Source: Saccoglossus kowalevskii
Taxonomy: Eukaryota > Hemichordata > Enteropneusta > Harrimaniidae
Assembly: GCF_000003605.2 (NCBI RefSeq)
Contig: NW_003132848.1
Span: 275,464-288,609 of the forward strand
DNA length: 13,146 nucleotides
Reading direction: 5' to 3'
Shown here: positions 1-8,435 of the stretch, in pieces
How the letters are laid out: each line of letters begins with the position of its first letter
Position numbering within the stretch: the stretch's first letter is position 1
Position numbers and translations under genes: made by a program
The notes under the pieces: model-generated
Seen by the model: the letters and a program-made list of their open reading frames with translations, nothing else
Told to the model about the DNA's origin: nothing
Databases searched by the model: none

Positions 1-487
1 GATCTGTCTGCAAAATGAACTCCACACTGGCTAAATATAGGCGAAATTTATTCACGCCCCATACAATGGCTAAACATTCCCTTTCTACAGTTGAATATTT
101 CTTTTCTGCATCGGATAACTTCTTACTTGCATACGCAACTGGATGAAGCTTCTCACCATGATTCTGCATAAGTACTGCTCCAATTCCTACCTGCGACGCG
201 TCCGTCCGCAACACAAATAGTTTCTGTGGGTCTGGCAACTTCAAAATTGGTTTGCCCAATAAGTATTCCCGCAAAGTGTTATATGCTTTCTCCTGGGCCT
301 CTCCCCATACAACTTTGTTAGGTTGTCCTTTCCTTAGTAGGTCACTCAAGGGTGCTGCAATAGTTGCGAATAAGGGGATGTGGTCTCTGTAGTAATTGAC
401 CAGCCCAAAGAATGATCGGACACCTTTCTTGGTCGCTGGTCGTTGCGCTTCTCGAATTTTCTCCATGTTGTCGTGACTTGGATGTCA
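1..487 (-). pseudogene. Ty3/Gypsy retrotransposon pol fragment: end of reverse transcriptase and RNase H, cut by window edge
   Basis: The minus strand is open from a methionine codon at 464-466 to the window edge (about 155 residues), with a few more compatible codons up to about 487 before a stop. The first half carries the connection region of Gypsy-type RT, including RSFFGLVNYYRDHIP and KGQPNKVVWGEAQEKAY. RNase H follows, with the first catalytic Asp in LRTDAS (residue 89), HPVAYASKKLSDAEKKYSTV, the Glu of ERECLAIVWGV (about residue 130) and the second Asp in ILQTD at the edge. In the family these regions copy the element's RNA and remove it from the hybrid. The frame has no stop or shift, so this is the least decayed element here. 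The polymerase palm with YxDD should lie upstream but is absent, because sequence beyond 487 no longer matches. The piece is therefore truncated on its N-terminal side, while the rest may continue beyond the window. The Ty3/Gypsy call is firm; the clade is not resolved. Confidence 0.9.
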
Positions 488-512
488 TAGAACTGGTGAA
501 GGAGAGATTAAT

Positions 513-560
513 AGTCAAAGATGCAATGATGTCGGTCATATGGCCAAGAAGTGTCCAACC
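513..560 (+). pseudogene. possible gag CCHC zinc-knuckle remnant
   Basis: Reading frame 3 on the plus strand gives RCNDVGHMAKKCPTR. This fits the last three ligands of a retroviral-type knuckle, C-x4-H-x4-C. The residue where the first Cys should stand is Ser, encoded by AGT at 513-515, one base from TGT. In retroelements the motif lies in Gag nucleocapsid and binds RNA. The frame stays open to about 672 without further recognisable sequence. It sits directly beside, and opposite in strand to, the Gypsy RT/RNase H piece, so it is either a separate insertion or a rearranged part of that element. The match is short, so chance is a real alternative. Confidence 0.35.
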
Positions 561-672
561 AGGACGGGGAAGTACGGTACTATAACGAAATTGGGCTTCC
601 AATCTCAGAATACTGTGGTTCAAACGCACAATGCTCTAACCCAAGTTCTAACAAGCACATTGTGTATATAAA

Positions 673-972
673 AGTTGAGTTTATACTAGTAATACACAAT
701 GCTTGACAGCATGAACGGCTATGTACAATGGCGTATACGAATGTGGTCAGATACTAAAACGTCGTAGCTTTGAAAAGTACCCGGATATTAAATATGTTCA
801 ATCGTTATTTATTCCCCTCCATGAATGGCCTCCATGGTGTTTAATTGCAAGCACTTCAAATGCCTATCCAAGCTACAGTTATAATTAAAACAAAATTAAA
901 CCACTGCAATATTATTTCCAATACAGTTTAGAATATACACAACTATAAATTAAGGCCGCATTTAGGTTCGCT
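673..972. other. AT-rich stretch with no recognisable gene
   Basis: I see no open frame with recognisable motifs on either strand. The stretch separates the Gypsy/zinc-knuckle pieces from the tyrosine-recombinase remnant and may include the lost end of either element. Confidence 0.5.
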
Positions 973-1108
973 TTAAACATTCACCTGAGAGACAGATGTG
1001 TCTTGCATAACATCCGAGGTCCAACGACGAAGTGCTTTATGATCAGGTTTTTCAGGAATGCCCACGTTGTCTGCCGCGGATGCTGCACCGAACGAAATGA
1101 ATGCCCTG
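973..1108 (-). pseudogene. C-terminal remnant of a DIRS/Ngaro-type tyrosine recombinase
   Basis: On the minus strand one frame gives FGAASAADNVGIPE followed by KALRRWTSD, ending at a TAA at 973-975. This resembles the conserved C-terminal block of tyrosine recombinases in DIRS/Ngaro retrotransposons (HSFR, a GAA(S/T)AA segment, then LGRW(S/T)SD and a catalytic Tyr). HSFR itself can be read at the upstream end (about 1100-1108), but one frame away from the rest, so a frameshift separates the His/Arg box from what follows. The catalytic Tyr after RWTSD is not visible: the sequence reads VMQDTS instead. In the family this enzyme integrates circular DNA copies. It is collinear with, and downstream of, the RNase H piece at 1672-2165 on the same strand, which supports a single element. 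The remnant is short and non-functional. Confidence 0.5.
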
Positions 1109-1671
1109 GGGTATAGAAAGACATCAAAATTAAATAAAACTTAATAACTGACGCACATACTGTAACAAAACATTAGGTGAAATTCCCTGGCTTGCTAAGT
1201 AAGTAAGTATGCAAGGCTTGAACGGGCACAATTGATCGTTATTGATTTATGACAATGTCTTTGTGGCAATGTTCTCTGTTATACGTTTTAAATCTGAGAA
1301 TGTTGCTAGTGAATGTAACGTCTTCCAAACATAAATTCAGTATTGAACCAAAAATGGATTAGACACAGCACATGATAAACAGCCGAAGACAAAATAGCAT
1401 CTTTTAAAAAGCATGCTATGCATGTATGATTTGAATACACGTATTATAAGTGTTTCAAAACAACGTGCTGCAACATCTGCTGTAAAAGGTGATCTCTTTT
1501 GTGCACGTGTCTGAAAAATTCGTTACATAAACAATTATCACAATCTCGGAAATCATAGGAAGACAAGTCACTGAGCACATAACATTATGCTAATGAAATC
1601 TGATAAAATATGATAATCCAGTGTTATATACTTGTCTAGAATTCTATGTCACCAATCAATTCCGCAATTGT
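1109..1671. other. spacer between RNase H and recombinase remnants, unrecognised
   Basis: In a complete DIRS/Ngaro element this position would hold the N-terminal part of the tyrosine recombinase. I translated the minus strand and found stops in all frames and no core-binding or catalytic box. It is either decayed beyond recognition or replaced. Confidence 0.4.
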
Positions 1672-2165
1672 CTAATCTCCTGGGCTTAGGAGTATGGTGG
1701 ACCACGTGTTTTCTGCAGCATGGGAACGAGATACCGGAATATCTGCAATGAGTGAATCAGCAATATCATTTTGAACTTCAGGTAGGTATAGTGTAGTGAT
1801 AATTATTTTCTATGACTGTCATAAGTTTATTGATATCATTGCACTGTGAGGGTGTCCTTCTCTTCTTCATGATTTGCAACATAGCCTGTCCATCTCAGCT
1901 GTACCTAACATGCCTCTGTAACCAATAGCTACTCCGCAACAATGCAACAAGAACCACGTAGTGTACAATTCTAAGAATACTATGGAGAATGCATCATTTG
2001 TGAAACGGTGCATTTCCACTGGCCACAACTCGCTGAACCAAAACCCTTGGAAGAAACCTCCACAACCTACTGTGGATGAAGCATCTGTATACATTTGCAA
2101 TTGAGACTCATCGACCAGATCAGCATTGAGAAACAAATGTTGATTATCCTGTCATTCTTAATGTC
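1672..2165 (-). pseudogene. DIRS/Ngaro-like RNase H domain, degraded
   Basis: The best part is an 89-codon minus-strand frame (2136 to 1867) containing LQMYTDASSTVGCGGFFQGF, then WFSELWPVEM and SIVFLELY. YTDAS carries the first catalytic Asp of RNase H, and the Glu of FLELY is the usual second acidic residue. In another frame the match goes on through GRTPSQ-like KRRTPSQCNDINKLM and then QNDIADSL, corresponding to the IADxLSR block that ends this domain in DIRS-type elements; at least two frameshifts and several stops intervene. RNase H degrades the RNA template after reverse transcription. The RT that should precede it (above 2165) is not recognisable. The acidic motifs and the order of blocks make RNase H secure. 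Assignment to DIRS/Ngaro rests on the spacing to IADSL and on the recombinase-like remnant downstream. Confidence 0.65.
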
Positions 2166-3254
2166 CGGCAGAAAGACAGAATTCAATAATAATGTCTATA
2201 GAATTCAATAAAATACCTTCGTCGTCTAGTTCAAGTGGCTTTGAACAAACTTTATAGAAACAAAGTCATTTCAAAATATTCTTAGGGATGAGTAGCAAAA
2301 GCTTTTTCTTGGCAAAACTTCAAATAAACAGGGATCATATGCCAGTTATTTATATCCTCGCAGTTAGCCATGTCGAAACGAAAGGCGACACGCTAACCGT
2401 TGGTAAAATTGATGATTTTTTGCATGCGTCGGTGTCTCACAGCTACAGATTATTTGTATAAATACATTACAACGACGATCAGGTACTATATGTCACTATA
2501 TATAGCGAGTATCTATTTGACAAAATGTCATCTGCAAATATGCATTATGTGTACTCATGTCTTGACGCTATTTTTGGATGTTATTCAACTGTCTTGCGTT
2601 GTGGAAAACGATCAATAGGGTGATAACAATTACCAACCCAGCGTTTGTGCTCATTGATGTATGTTGCCACACGTGATGGAGCAAATGCAAATTACGTTAA
2701 CTCGCCGTACACTGTCAGACTAATCTGAAGCATTTCAACACTAATCTGATGCAAGTGTGTTTGATCCGATAATAAATCTCACATCATAATTCAAGTTCGT
2801 ATTTTTTAAATGTCTGCTCAGAAATCGTAGTGAGAATCAGGTATATATGATCTGATAACTATGATTGTGTAAACTGGTTTTCAATAACGACTTTTGTCAC
2901 AACTAACCAATAGTATGATCAGTGAATAAACAATTCCCAATATCATCCACATGTGAACAAATTGACGGATCTGCAAAGGTCATTTCCCGGTTAAATCATA
3001 TGTTACTATTGAACACTGTAGGTGACATGCACCGCCTAACACTGATTCATTTCGCCGCAACAGTCTTTTGTGAAAATACTCTGTCTAGGGCGGTAGTGAT
3101 GTGTCGTGCCGTGTATTTTGGCGCATGCGTACATTGACTACGTAGTACATGTACAATAACTCCATTGTTTGGACGAAGATTGGTCTGGTGAAGTGAAGGT
3201 TTCCGTGATACGGGTGTGCATATATCACTAACAGCGATTAAGCGTCATTTCAAA
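2166..3254. other. AT-rich intergenic stretch before the EMI-like gene
   Basis: No frame here shows recognisable motifs. Visible small structure includes a 12-bp direct repeat, AGAATTCAATAA, at 2178-2189 and 2200-2211 near the border of the RNase H relic, and a 10-bp repeat, ACTAATCTGA, at 2719 and 2740. The last 200 bases should hold the promoter and 5' UTR of the gene starting at 3255. I see no clear TATA box there. Confidence 0.4.
3120..3131. promoter_or_regulatory. NRF-1-like site upstream of the EMI-like gene
   Basis: GGCGCATGCGTA is a near-palindrome one base from the NRF-1 consensus (YGCGCAYGCGCR), a common core-promoter element of TATA-less animal genes. It lies about 124 bases before the proposed start codon at 3255, in an otherwise GC-poor stretch. 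The match is seen; the regulatory role is inference. Confidence 0.3.
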
Positions 3255-3322
3255 ATGAATTGGACGGACGTTTGTGTTTTCATCTTTTTCCTATATTGCA
3301 ACACGGAGCAGACATGTGCGTG
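3255..3322 (+). other. exon 1: signal peptide
   Basis: It encodes 22 residues plus two bases of a Trp codon, and ends at a GTACGT donor. The upstream frame is open to about 3216 without an ATG, so 3255 is the first usable start and places the hydrophobic core at the correct distance from the N-terminus. Confidence 0.6.
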
Positions 3323-5211
3323 GTACGTTTTTCTCACAAATACTGTATACGTACATATTTTGTCATTTTTAGTAGCCGATTCGGATATTAATGAATATAC
3401 CAATTGATAAATTTACTGCATTCAGTATCAGTGTATATTGATACATGTCATGAATAACCCTATGTAACTTATATTTTATAGGCCAAACAATTGTACTTTC
3501 CGAAGTACCTTGAGTCTGCAATTGTCTAGATCGAAATCTGTTTCCACCTCAAGTCGGTATTCGACGAACTGTGGACCTTGGAATTTCTGGGGAAAGTGCA
3601 CGCGCTACAGGCAAGTTTTATCCACAAAATTAACAAATTGTAACGAAATTAAAGTTTCACGTAAAATAATAAAAAGTGAGTAAGTCTGCCAATATCGACA
3701 ATTGAGTAGATTAATTTATTCCGATCCGGATTTTAGTTACCTCAAACAAAATGGCGGACATTCAGGAAACGAGAATAGATATATTTATAAACGTAGCTAC
3801 CGGAGAGCTTGCAACTTTTCTATGCGAAAAGTAGTATATTTTTTTTTATTTTTGGTGAATGTTAGTCTGGAGAATACATGCACAAACACCATTATTACAG
3901 CCGATGAGTCTGTCTAATGTATGTTGCTAAGGGGAATAATTTCATGTAGTGTCGGATGATTGAAAATGGTCTGACTTTCCTTTTTTTGGATTTTATTGTA
4001 CCCTACAGAACGTCTTATAAATACCAGCGTCAGTACTATACAGGATACTACTATAGTTACTATCAGGAAGATTGTGAAGGATACTGCGACTCATACCAAT
4101 GTAACGGTAGGACATACTGATTGATTTATAGTTGTATTCAAGTGTTTGTGTACTTCTGGTGGACTAACGACAAAATGAATTGATTTACCTTGCCCGTAAT
4201 AACAGTATAAGTTTTCAGTATTCAAGTGTATGTTGTACAGTAACGAAAAAAGTGAAAGCTTTCACATAATCTTTTGTGAGTAATATTGTCGACCACCATG
4301 TCTTAGAAACGTACAGTGTATTCGTTGGCAATCACAACACAAAGACGACATGGTAACCACGGTTATTCCGAGTGTTTACATAAAAGCACTCGGAGCCGGA
4401 AAACGGTAACTATATGCGATGAGAGGGCTTGAGTTCTTATCGCTCACAAAAGGCATGAAGTACATGAGGCAGTCCCAGTTCTTATTGTCTATCCTATTTT
4501 CATTGGACCCCCCATTGTATTTGCCATTTTCACAGAAAATTAAACATACTAATACCAATGTAGTACAATATTGGCACAAAGCTGTCTGATATCAATCTAT
4601 TAGCGATTTAAAGCGTAGATATTTATCGATCTATTACAGATCGGAACAATAATAATTGAGGGACAATGGGAACTGCCAGTCGGTATACTGGCGACTACTT
4701 GTGTATGCTTATACTGGCAATATAAAATGATATATTTGAAATACTTATGTACAGTACCTTTCGCTACGTAATCCATCAATGTACCACGAGCCCGTGTACA
4801 GCACTTAAAGTACACATGAGTCTGTATAAATTAAATAGAGGAGTTCCAGTCTGTTTGATGACATTGAGGTAAAATCTAGGCTTGGCTTCATTTAAACAAA
4901 TATATTGCATTTTACTGTCACACTAGATGCTTATTTATTGCTAAGTTAATATTTGCTCACGTCCCCATTTTCATAGCTGAGAAAAACGTTGAATTGATGT
5001 TGAAATGACAGTTATACGCCCATAGTGAAAACAGTGTTACCTAGTATAAATATTGGTGCGTCGTTACCGAACGCTTCAGCGTGGTATTAAGAGTTTGTTT
5101 TCAGGGGTGGGTGATACCAAGGTGGAAAATGGATGCACATACTGGGGTAATTCCTGGAGTTGCAATATAGAGAGGGTTGAGGCCGACATATATAGTGTCT
5201 ATATTATATGA
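3255..5211 (+). CDS. four-exon gene for a small secreted cysteine-rich protein with an EMI-like domain
   Basis: Proposed exons are 3255-3322, 3482-3610, 4009-4106 and 5105-5211, together 402 coding bases or 133 residues ending in TGA. Exon 1 starts at an ATG with A at -3 and encodes a signal peptide (hydrophobic VCVFIFFLYC, residues 6-15). Exons 2 and 3 (residues 23-99) resemble an EMI domain: WPNNC, then NCGPWNFWGKCTRYR, a Tyr-rich stretch and EDCEGYCDSYQC. Exon 4 adds GCTYWGNSWSC and a short tail. About nine cysteines remain after signal cleavage, so an extracellular disulfide-bonded protein is likely. Borders are GTACGT, GCAAGT (a GC-AG intron) and GTAGGA donors, with TTATAG, CTACAG and TTTCAG acceptors; phases 2, 2 and 1 all agree. 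The EGF repeats that often follow an EMI domain are absent. Exon 4 is the least certain: possible donors inside it (about 5136 and 5175) could lead to further exons. No function is claimed beyond secretion. Confidence 0.62.
3482..3610 (+). other. exon 2: first half of the EMI-like domain
   Basis: It follows a TATTTTATAG acceptor. The first base completes the Trp codon begun in exon 1. Cysteines fall at residues 27, 53 and 62. The exon ends at CAG followed by GCAAGT, the consensus form of a GC donor. Using the next GT (CAA|GTTTTA) instead would join exon 3 in a frame that stops within four codons. Confidence 0.62.
4009..4106 (+). other. exon 3: Tyr-rich second half of the EMI-like domain
   Basis: It follows a pyrimidine-rich tract and CCCTACAG. 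It encodes YKYQRQYYTGYYYSYYQEDC and two more cysteines, with Tyr-rich character typical of this half of EMI-like domains in invertebrate secreted proteins. It ends before GTAGGA. Confidence 0.62.
4107..5104 (+). other. intron 3 of the EMI-like gene
   Basis: About 1 kb, AT-rich, with GT-AG borders. It contains a perfect 14-bp palindrome, GTGAAAGCTTTCAC, at 4252-4265; a 7-bp stem CCGAGTG/CACTCGG at 4368-4393; and two copies of TATACTGGC-like sequence near 4683 and 4710. Minus-strand open frames at 4376-4579 and 4600-4815 show no recognisable motifs. Confidence 0.45.
5105..5211 (+). other. exon 4: C-terminal segment and stop
   Basis: It follows GTTTGTTTTCAG. The first two bases complete a Gly codon from exon 3, then the frame runs to TGA at 5209-5211. 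It encodes GCTYWGNSWSC and an acidic tail. Phase agreement and two more cysteines support it, but the exon is short and internal donor-like sites exist. Confidence 0.5.
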
Positions 5212-5853
5212 ATATATTTCTGTGGTATGCTGCTGCTGTAACTAATGCAAGATTTGTTCCGAAATTCAGTGTATTGTTTGCACTCCAGGGTTATTCGGTT
5301 TTTGCTGAAAAAACCCCTATATTTTAATGGCAGAGTCGAACTTGTTTCATTCCCACTGGGAAATCTGCATTGTTGCTTGAATGAGAGCTAATTAAACACA
5401 TTTTCCAGACCGGCGAAAGAGTATGTAACAGCCATTTTAACAGCCTATCACGTAATTTTACTTAAAATGTTAACATGAAAAGAAGCTACTAGTATTCCAT
5501 TTTAATTAGGAGTAGAATATGTGAGGGATAGTATCAACAGAGATGTGTATACTGAAAAGTAATATATTTCCTTCTTTTGCATCGTTGAGCATTTCTGTTT
5601 TAGTATACTGGTTTGAAAATGTTGAATTTGCATGATTTGTGATGTCTTTTTTACTGAAACTCCCCTATTGATAGAATCCCGGGTTTGAAGGAGAACGTAA
5701 CATCACACCACGTGATTCGTTTGAATACAATGGTGAAGGGTTGGCACAGTAAGGAGCCTGATCTCGATGGAACGCTTCGAATCAGTCATACGTAGTTTAA
5801 ATTTATGTTAAAGTTAAAATTTCCTTTACAGAAATGTACATAAGCAAACATAC
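5212..5853. other. probable 3' UTR and intergenic sequence
   Basis: No gene motifs are seen. An ATTAAA polyadenylation-signal variant at 5391-5396 is the best candidate 3' end for the EMI-like gene, about 180 bases after its stop codon; no AATAAA occurs before it. Confidence 0.35.
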
Positions 5854-6019
5854 CGTGCAACCGCGGTACTCCGCTGACGGGATGACTTTTGTCCACAGCG
5901 GTCGTCGCTGAGCTGCACGCTACAACTTCGCTTGTGATGTTGCTTGTGGCTGGTTTCATTAGCGATTCCACGTAAGCATAGGAGTAACCAAAATTTGTGA
6001 AACCAGCCGTGCAAACCTT
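5854..6019 (-). other. possible coding exon on the minus strand, unrecognised
   Basis: This segment is clearly richer in G+C than its surroundings, open in two minus-strand frames, and bounded on the minus strand by an AG acceptor (TTTGTAG) and a consensus GTATGT donor at 5853-5848. One frame gives VCTAGFTNFGYSYAYVESLM and continues to PRLHG before the donor. An alternative acceptor eight bases earlier (TTTCAG) would serve the other frame. I recognise no domain and see no convincing neighbouring exons, so a host gene exon is only a suggestion. Confidence 0.22.
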
Positions 6020-6027
6020 CTACAAAC

Positions 6028-6985
6028 CTGAAACCTGAGTTCAAATAGTCCGAGAATACAAGAACGCTGAAAAAACGTTTTTAGAACCGATTGAACCTGT
6101 GATATATATGCCTCAGTCCATGTTTTCTCGTCAGCCCGGCAAAAAAGTTGGTACGTGGCACATGATGGTGGATATCATAGTTAAAAACATTCGCGGCCCT
6201 GCAAAGCTAATGCATGTTAAAACCCAAATTTAATAGGACTTTCTTAATTTGGCGACACGTGGATATATATATATATATATGAAAACAAAATCATTCAAGT
6301 AACTTTTTCATCATTACGTACCATCATTACGCACTTCAGTTACTTCGTAAGTATTGTTTGCTTTTCCGTGTACCGGCGAAGTGCGCCATATATGGTAAGA
6401 GTTGGGGATCTGTTCGTTTGTTTATTTGTCTCAGTAGACTTTTGTCGACCCAAAACAACTTGTAACGCATGTATACAAAAGCATTATTTAAGAAGTAGTA
6501 AACGTTCAAAATCTATTTTAATAAAAAAAATAAATTAATAAAAAGCTGCATGTACAAAACTTTTTCTCTGACATAAAACCTAGCTTTTTATATTGTGTGA
6601 ATTTGAAATGGTCGATCATTGAAGTGATAAAAAACAGGATCACGGAACAATAAATTGGTTCTTCGAATCCAAATTTATCTTTGTAAGTTGGCTATGCTGT
6701 AACAATTTGAAAAGGCTACGCAGCTAACTTTATGTTTAATGAACAATATTATGCGTACGTGTAGACATTAGAGTGCGGATTACACATATTTATCACATCA
6801 GACGTACCTGATATAATGAATATATTGACCGGCCTTCGGTACACAACATGAATACGAACAAGTTGAACAAAATAACACTACACTCAACAAATCTACAATT
6901 TTCATTATCACTCACATACGGGTGAATTGGCATAGTTCATTTTCTGGTTCAACTTTGTAAAGCACTTTAGACAACATGATACCGA
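6028..6985. other. AT-rich intergenic stretch before the LINE
   Basis: It contains the (AT)9 microsatellite and several A- or T-runs, but no recognisable gene. The LINE match begins abruptly at about 6986, so the 5' truncation point of that insertion probably lies just before it. Confidence 0.45.
6263..6280. repeat. (AT)9 microsatellite
   Basis: Nine perfect AT units in an AT-rich context; expected to be length-variable between individuals. Confidence 0.9.
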
Positions 6986-7578
6986 CTTGAGAAACTAAAT
7001 TGCATTCTAACTGATGATACTTGTGACACTTAATATCACACGCAAATTTTGTGCATCCCTTTACACACCCGATAACACTGATGAAAATGCACAAAATACT
7101 ATTCTCGAAGGTTTACCAAATCTCAGTGAAGCAGATCGTGAACATCTTGATGAAGCCATTTCTTTTGAAGAAGTAACGAAAACAGTTAAAGTTCTTGCCA
7201 GTGGGCGCACTCCCGGTATTGATGGTTTACCATACGAATGTGATGTTTTTTGTCTGGTTCTATTCGTCATGGATTTCTTCCAGTATCTTGCACAAGGGCC
7301 GTTGTGACTTTACTACCTAAAAAGGGGGACATCACTTGTCTTAAAAACTGGCGGCCTGTTTGCAGTGATTATAAAATCTTAAAAAAAAACACTGTCACTA
7401 CGTCTTCTATCTGTCATTGGTTCCATCATTGATCCTGATCAGAGCTGCAGTATCCCAAATCGTCACATTCACGACAACATCAATCTACTACGAGATTGTA
7501 TCGATTACTGTAACACTACAAACACTCTATTGGGTATTGTAGCTCTTGATCAGACAAACACGCAAACAAGATTTTAAT
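6986..7578 (+). pseudogene. LINE ORF2, N-terminal half of reverse transcriptase
   Basis: The order is RLEKLN-like linker, ITRKFCASLYTPDNTDENAQ (about 7040-7100), ASGRTPGIDGLPYE (RT start), then in another frame TRAVVTLLPKKGDI and LKNWRP (about 7292-7360). In a third frame come IIDPDQSCSIPNRHIHDNIN and LGIVALDQ. The Asp of ALDQ is the first catalytic Asp of RT. The KAFDR that normally follows LDQ is replaced by TNTQTRF and two stops, and the FADD-type second catalytic box is missing. A deletion has therefore removed the palm between about 7578 and 7640. Confidence 0.88.
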
Positions 7579-7641
7579 AAACTAGCACAATGATTGGAAA
7601 CATATGAGAGCGCATCCAATTCCAAAATCAACTTTCAATAG

Positions 7642-8435
7642 TCCGAGGGACTGTGGGCTGGCAGCTGGCGAAATACTAGCAGCTCGCCCTTGGGTATTAA
7701 GTAGACCAGCATGGGCTTAAAACTGTTGGGTGTGTATTTGGGGAACACCAAGACATTCATAGACAAAAACTGGACCGAAATAAAGCAAACAGTTGAAAAC
7801 AAAATGGGCGCATTTTGCTCCTGCAATGTCGTACAGAGGGCGCGCACTTGTTATTAACAATTTGCTTTTGTCACAATTATTCTATCGCTTGTACAGTTTG
7901 TCCCATCCCCCTGATATTATCTCCTCACTCCAAAGATCGTTTGTACACTTTTTTATGGCAAGGCCGCCATTGGGTGCAGGCGAAAACTTTGTATTTGCCC
8001 ACAGAAAACGGTGGGCAAAATCTCACACACTTGCCATCTCGCATTGACAGTATGCGCCTCGAAAACGTGCAGACGTATTTATAATCGATTATGATCATCC
8101 GTGTTTTAGTTTTACTGACTATTTTTTTTAATCAAGCCGGTAATCTGTCGTATGGCAAACACTTATTATGCACTACACTCATTTCATCATCTTCCTGCAT
8201 TTTACTCTGACTTGCTACGCTGTTGGAAGTCGCTGGACAAGAAGCGTATTTTTAATGATTTAAACATTACCGACATTCTTGCTGAACCATTGTTTAACAA
8301 CCCGCATATTTGTCATCCACTGAGGAATGAACCGTTTCTTTCAAAACATTTTGCCGCTGCGGGCGTTTTGAGGGTACGTGACCTTTTCGACTTTGAAAAT
8401 ATAAATAAGACCTGGCTTCCTAGCGCTTTTTTTTG
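7642..8435 (+). pseudogene. LINE ORF2, region after the reverse transcriptase
   Basis: Blocks in order are SEGLWAGSWR and LGIKWTS-like sequence with a TAG (7702-7704) where Trp is expected; GLKLLGVYLGN; then, after a shift, MSYRGRALVINNLLLSQLFY and LSHPPDIISSLQRSFVHFF. After another shift come FLWQGRHWVQAKTLYLPTEN and GGQNLTHLPSRIDSMRLENV. The frame beginning near 8152 gives FYSDLLRCWKSL, AEPLFNNP and FLSKHFAAAGVLRVRDLFDF. These correspond to the thumb and downstream linker of Tx1-type ORF2. The piece is damaged by at least three shifts. Confidence 0.88.

Noticed and set aside
342-629. Minus-strand open frame overlapping the Gypsy RT piece
   Set aside because: It is in another frame than the clear RT/RNase H reading and contains no motif; it is a shadow.
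2400-2618. Plus-strand open frame of 72 codons
   Set aside because: It has no motif, is AT-driven in composition and lacks an ATG at its first codon. Nothing supports coding.
3822-3917. Second signal-peptide-like frame (MRKVVYFFLFLVNV) inside intron 2, as an alternative first exon
   Set aside because: The donor-like sites in it leave phase 0, which does not match the phase needed to enter exon 3, and the frame closes at TAA without a recognisable domain.
4376-4815. Two minus-strand open frames inside intron 3
   Set aside because: There is no recognisable domain and no splice-consistent neighbours. They are easily explained by chance in AT-rich sequence.
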